NCBI GenBank assembly: GCA_934230685.1
Contig: CAKQFF010000124.1
Coordinates: forward strand, 1 to 5,454
Origin: an uncultured Prevotella sp.
Lineage (GTDB): Bacteria; Bacteroidota; Bacteroidia; Bacteroidales; Bacteroidaceae
Reading direction: 5' to 3'
Length of the DNA stretch: 5,454 bases
Shown: positions 3,588 to 5,454 of the stretch, in pieces
How the letters are laid out: each line of letters begins with the position of its first letter
Numbering within the stretch: the stretch's first letter is position 1
Translations under genes and position numbers: made by a program
The notes under the pieces: model-generated
Seen by the model: only the letters and a program-made list of their open reading frames with translations
What the model was told of the DNA's origin: nothing
Databases searched by the model: none

Positions 3588-4931
3588 CTACATGAATTGT
3601 ATGATAAGATAGCCCACGCCAATGGATACGAATGTAGTGATGAATCCAGCCAACTGGAACGAGTGGTTGACGACAAATCTGCCTATGCCCGTAGAGCCAG
3701 TGCGGTCGAAGTTGATGGCAGCCACGGTGGTGGGATAGTTGGGCAGGAAGAAGTAGCCGTTTACGGCAGGGAACATAGCTATGAGCGCAAGAGGCGGAAT
3801 GCCAAGTCCGATGCCAAGGGGATACATAGTGCGCACGGTGGCAGCCTGTGAGAACAGCATGATAGACATGATGAAGAGGGCAATGGCGAAGAGGAACGGA
3901 TATTGTGTGACTATAGCCGCGATGTGCTCCTTGAAGAAAGCCAGGTTGCCGTTGAAGAAGGTGTCGCCCATCCATGCAATGCCGAATATTGCCACCATAG
4001 CGTTCATGCCGGCAGCAAAGACGTTGCCCTTGACGGCGTCTTGCACATTGGCCTTGCTCACGATTAGGATAAGGGCCGAGCATGACATCATTATTATCTC
4101 TATGACCTCGGGCATGGAGACACGGTGCATCTCGCCGTTGATCATAAACGAAGGGCGGAGCGACGGAACGCTGCCGAACAATACAACCAGCAGTACGCCA
4201 AATATAAATGCCAAGACGGCATAGCGGGCACGGGGGTTGGGGTTCTTTATCATGTCGTCTATCATGTGGCTGTCGTGCTCAGGATTGATTACGCCTTGGC
4301 GCACGCGCTCCTGATAAACCTCGTCGTCTTTAAGCTCCTTGCCAATATGGTTCTGCACAAAGGCGGCTACGAGAATAGCTATAAGCGATGCCGGAATGCA
4401 CACAATAAGGATGTCCTTAAGTTCGATGCCTGCTCCGCCAAGCAGATCTGTGCTGATGACAGCTGCTGTGGCTGCCGACACAGGACTGCCTGTGATGCCG
4501 AGCGATGCGGCTATGGTAGATACGCTAAGCGGACGTTCGGGACGAATCCTCGAGTTGGTGGCTATCTCCGAGATGATGGGCAGGAGCGAATAGCTGGTGT
4601 GGGCCGTGCCTGCAACAAGGCAGAAGAGCCATGTGGTGAGCGGACCGAAGTAGGTGATGTGTGTAGGGTGCTTGCGCAGGAACTTGGCTGCCAAGCCCAC
4701 GAGATAGTCCAGTCCGCCAGAAGCCTGCAGCGTGGCTGCCGCCGTGATGACGGATACGATGATAAGCATTACGTCGATAGGCAGGTTGCCCGGTTTAAGG
4801 CCGAAGCCGAAAACAAGTATGAATACGCCTACCATGCCATAAATACCGAGTCCGATGCCGCCTACTCGGGCACCTTTAAAGATTAGGGCCACTACAATGG
4901 CCAATTGTAGAAGGATAATTGCTGTAGTCAT
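3588..4931 (-). CDS. dcuB: Anaerobic C4-dicarboxylate transporter, DcuB type
   Basis: This 447-residue inner-membrane protein has the length of the DcuA/DcuB family (433-446 in E. coli) and is hydrophobic throughout, with many membrane spans. It exchanges fumarate, malate or aspartate for succinate during anaerobic growth, supporting fumarate respiration. Landmarks are FKGARVGGIGLGI (18-30), KPGNLPIDVMLII (46-58), ATLQASGGLDYL (66-77), RIRPERPLS (128-136), GITGSPVSAATAA (145-157), and NFDRTGSTGIGRFVVNHSF (407-425). The ATLQASGGLD, RPERP and FDR-G-T-x-IGRF-x-x-NHSF stretches match DcuB better than DcuA. A central hydrophilic, charged segment (about 196-236) is expected between the two halves. 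The start is ATG at 4931, with no Shine-Dalgarno. A -7 promoter element lies at 4990-4997, and the 23-bp hairpin at 3492-3547 follows it. It is single rather than clearly in an operon: the next minus-strand gene upstream ends in its own terminator. Confidence 0.92.
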   Translation of the reverse strand: MTTAIILLQLAIVVALIFKGARVGGIGLGIYGMVGVFILVFGFGLKPGNLPIDVMLIIVSVITAAATLQASGGLDYLVGLAAKFLRKHPTHITYFGPLTTWLFCLVAGTAHTSYSLLPIISEIATNSRIRPERPLSVSTIAASLGITGSPVSAATAAVISTDLLGGAGIELKDILIVCIPASLIAILVAAFVQNHIGKELKDDEVYQERVRQGVINPEHDSHMIDDMIKNPNPRARYAVLAFIFGVLLVVLFGSVPSLRPSFMINGEMHRVSMPEVIEIIMMSCSALILIVSKANVQDAVKGNVFAAGMNAMVAIFGIAWMGDTFFNGNLAFFKEHIAAIVTQYPFLFAIALFIMSIMLFSQAATVRTMYPLGIGLGIPPLALIAMFPAVNGYFFLPNYPTTVAAINFDRTGSTGIGRFVVNHSFQLAGFITTFVSIGVGYLIIQFM

Positions 4932-4989
4932 AGAGATGTTTGTCTTTAGATTTAAGTTGTATTATTTCTTAGTTATTGATATCACGCTG

Positions 4990-4997
4990 CAAAATTA
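4990..4997 (-). promoter_or_regulatory. Probable -7 promoter element for dcuB
   Basis: On the minus strand this reads TAATTTTG, matching TAnnTTTG. Transcription would begin near 4983, giving a leader of about 50 nt. No TTTG lies 19-21 bp upstream. The nearest, CAAA on the plus strand at 5033-5036, is 35 bp away, so the -33 element is weak or an activator helps. A short palindrome, ACAAA-GA-TTTGT (5032-5043), sits about 50 bp upstream of the expected start and could bind a regulator, though it may be chance in AT-rich DNA. Confidence 0.5.
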
Positions 4998-5110
4998 CGT
5001 AAAATAATGGTTAAGCGTTTTTAAATTTTTGACAAAGATTTGTAAAAAAAAGAACCAAGGGGGAATAAACATCTTTTTATTTATTCACATACTGGGTTGG
5101 GGGAGATGGA

Positions 5111-5152
5111 TAAAAAAAACGGGTGCAATGAAATTCACATTCCATTACACCC
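5111..5152 (-). terminator. Rho-independent terminator of the acyl-CoA dehydrogenase family gene
   Basis: Read on the minus strand, a 14-bp stem (5152-5139 with 5134-5121, two G-U wobbles) encloses a GTGA tetraloop of the stable GNRA type. It is followed by G and eight T residues (plus-strand A-run 5112-5119). It begins 37 bp after the gene's stop codon and separates it from dcuB. Confidence 0.92.
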
Positions 5153-5188
5153 TCTTATGAACATAAATAAATTTATTACCTTTCTTTC

Positions 5189-5454
5189 TTATTCTGCGCG
5201 GAAGCTTGCAAGGTCTTCCTTAATGAAATTCATGATGTAGGCATGCTCGCCGATGACGTTGGCCTGGGCCATGCGCACATAAACGTTGGCACTCTTGGCG
5301 AAGAGTTCGGCCGAGCGGGTGGCATCGTCGAGGATGAGGAGCGACATGATAATCTCGCAAGTCATGTTGTAGAGGCGGCGTGCGAGGAAGTCGTGCATCT
5401 CCTGGTCCTGAGCCTCCTTCACGTAGTCGAGAGCCTGCTCGTAGAGCTTGACCA
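5189..5454 (-). CDS. Acyl-CoA dehydrogenase family protein, C-terminal end only
   Basis: The minus-strand frame is open to the window edge and ends at TAA (plus-strand 5191-5189), giving the last 87 residues. A GTG at 5422 lies inside the frame and is not the start, because ten in-frame residues (VKLYEQALDY) precede it before the edge. The visible part is helical, with FLARRLYNMTCEIIMSLLIL followed by SAELFAKSANVYVRMAQANV and a short tail ending FRAE. This resembles the extra C-terminal helical domain of the long acyl-CoA dehydrogenases of Bacteroidales, FAD enzymes that pass electrons to electron-transfer flavoprotein. The catalytic and FAD-binding parts are outside the window, so the substrate cannot be judged, and the call rests on recognition of the tail only. 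Its terminator is at 5111-5152. Confidence 0.7.
   Translation of the reverse strand, partial: VKLYEQALDYVKEAQDQEMHDFLARRLYNMTCEIIMSLLILDDATRSAELFAKSANVYVRMAQANVIGEHAYIMNFIKEDLASFRAE

Noticed and set aside
3149..3732. Shared 13-mer around AGCCACGGTGGT near 3149 and near 3720
   Set aside because: One copy lies in a leader and the other inside dcuB coding sequence; no extended similarity flanks them, so it is most likely chance.
3568..4083. Second minus-strand open frame (171 codons) overlapping dcuB
   Set aside because: It is another frame of the same strand within dcuB, with His/Arg-rich low-plausibility translation.
4125..4886. Long plus-strand open frame (253 codons) opposite dcuB, with others at 3507-3851, 3781-4224 and 4339-4593
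   Set aside because: They are antisense shadows of the confidently identified dcuB gene; their translations are rich in Cys/Arg/Tyr and have no domain-like pattern, promoter or start context.

Overview
The window looks like a chromosomal segment of a Bacteroidales bacterium, most likely Prevotella or a close relative. The evidence is threefold: an ilvN-acyl-ACP thioesterase gene pair of the Bacteroidales type; promoters of the Bacteroidetes form TTTG-N19-TAnnTTTG; and starts without a clear Shine-Dalgarno sequence, in A/T-rich leaders. A DcuB-type C4-dicarboxylate transporter fits an anaerobic, succinate-forming metabolism.

Layout. (1) 1-1149: the 3' end of ilvN, a GC-rich hairpin, an acyl-ACP thioesterase with an intact Asp/Asn/His/Glu active site, and a strong rho-independent terminator that closes the unit. 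ilvC, which commonly follows the thioesterase in Bacteroidales, is absent here. (2) About 1150-3060: an AT-richer accessory patch. It holds a DUF6266-like gene with its own promoter (1341-1973), a 182-bp inverted-repeat element built on an 11-bp period (1975-2156), the last part of a type I restriction hsdR gene with a one-base frameshift (2159-2421), a divergent GIY-YIG-like gene 7 bp downstream (2429-2980), and a roughly 60-bp scrap resembling the N-terminal part of DUF1016/YhcG nucleases (2982-3041). I read this patch as the worn remains of a type I restriction-modification/defence locus next to a repeat-bearing insertion. (3) 3038-3547: a 15-bp perfect inverted repeat overlapping a near-ideal promoter, a leader of about 100 nt, a small conserved-looking gene of unknown function (82 aa), and a 23-bp perfect hairpin that can serve as a terminator for the two convergent genes. 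(4) 3588-5454, minus strand: dcuB with a promoter -7 element, then the terminator and C-terminal end of an acyl-CoA dehydrogenase family gene that runs off the window.

The housekeeping genes on both sides serve branched-chain amino-acid and fatty-acid metabolism and dicarboxylate exchange. The middle is accessory. Its most unusual structure is the 11-bp-phased inverted array at 1975-2156: eight CTCCG-like cores on one side and eight CGRAG-like cores on the other. One arm carries a perfect 22-bp tandem duplication (two periods) that the other arm lacks. I recognise no complete new system. The GIY-YIG orphan and the phased hairpin element are the two items most worth following.
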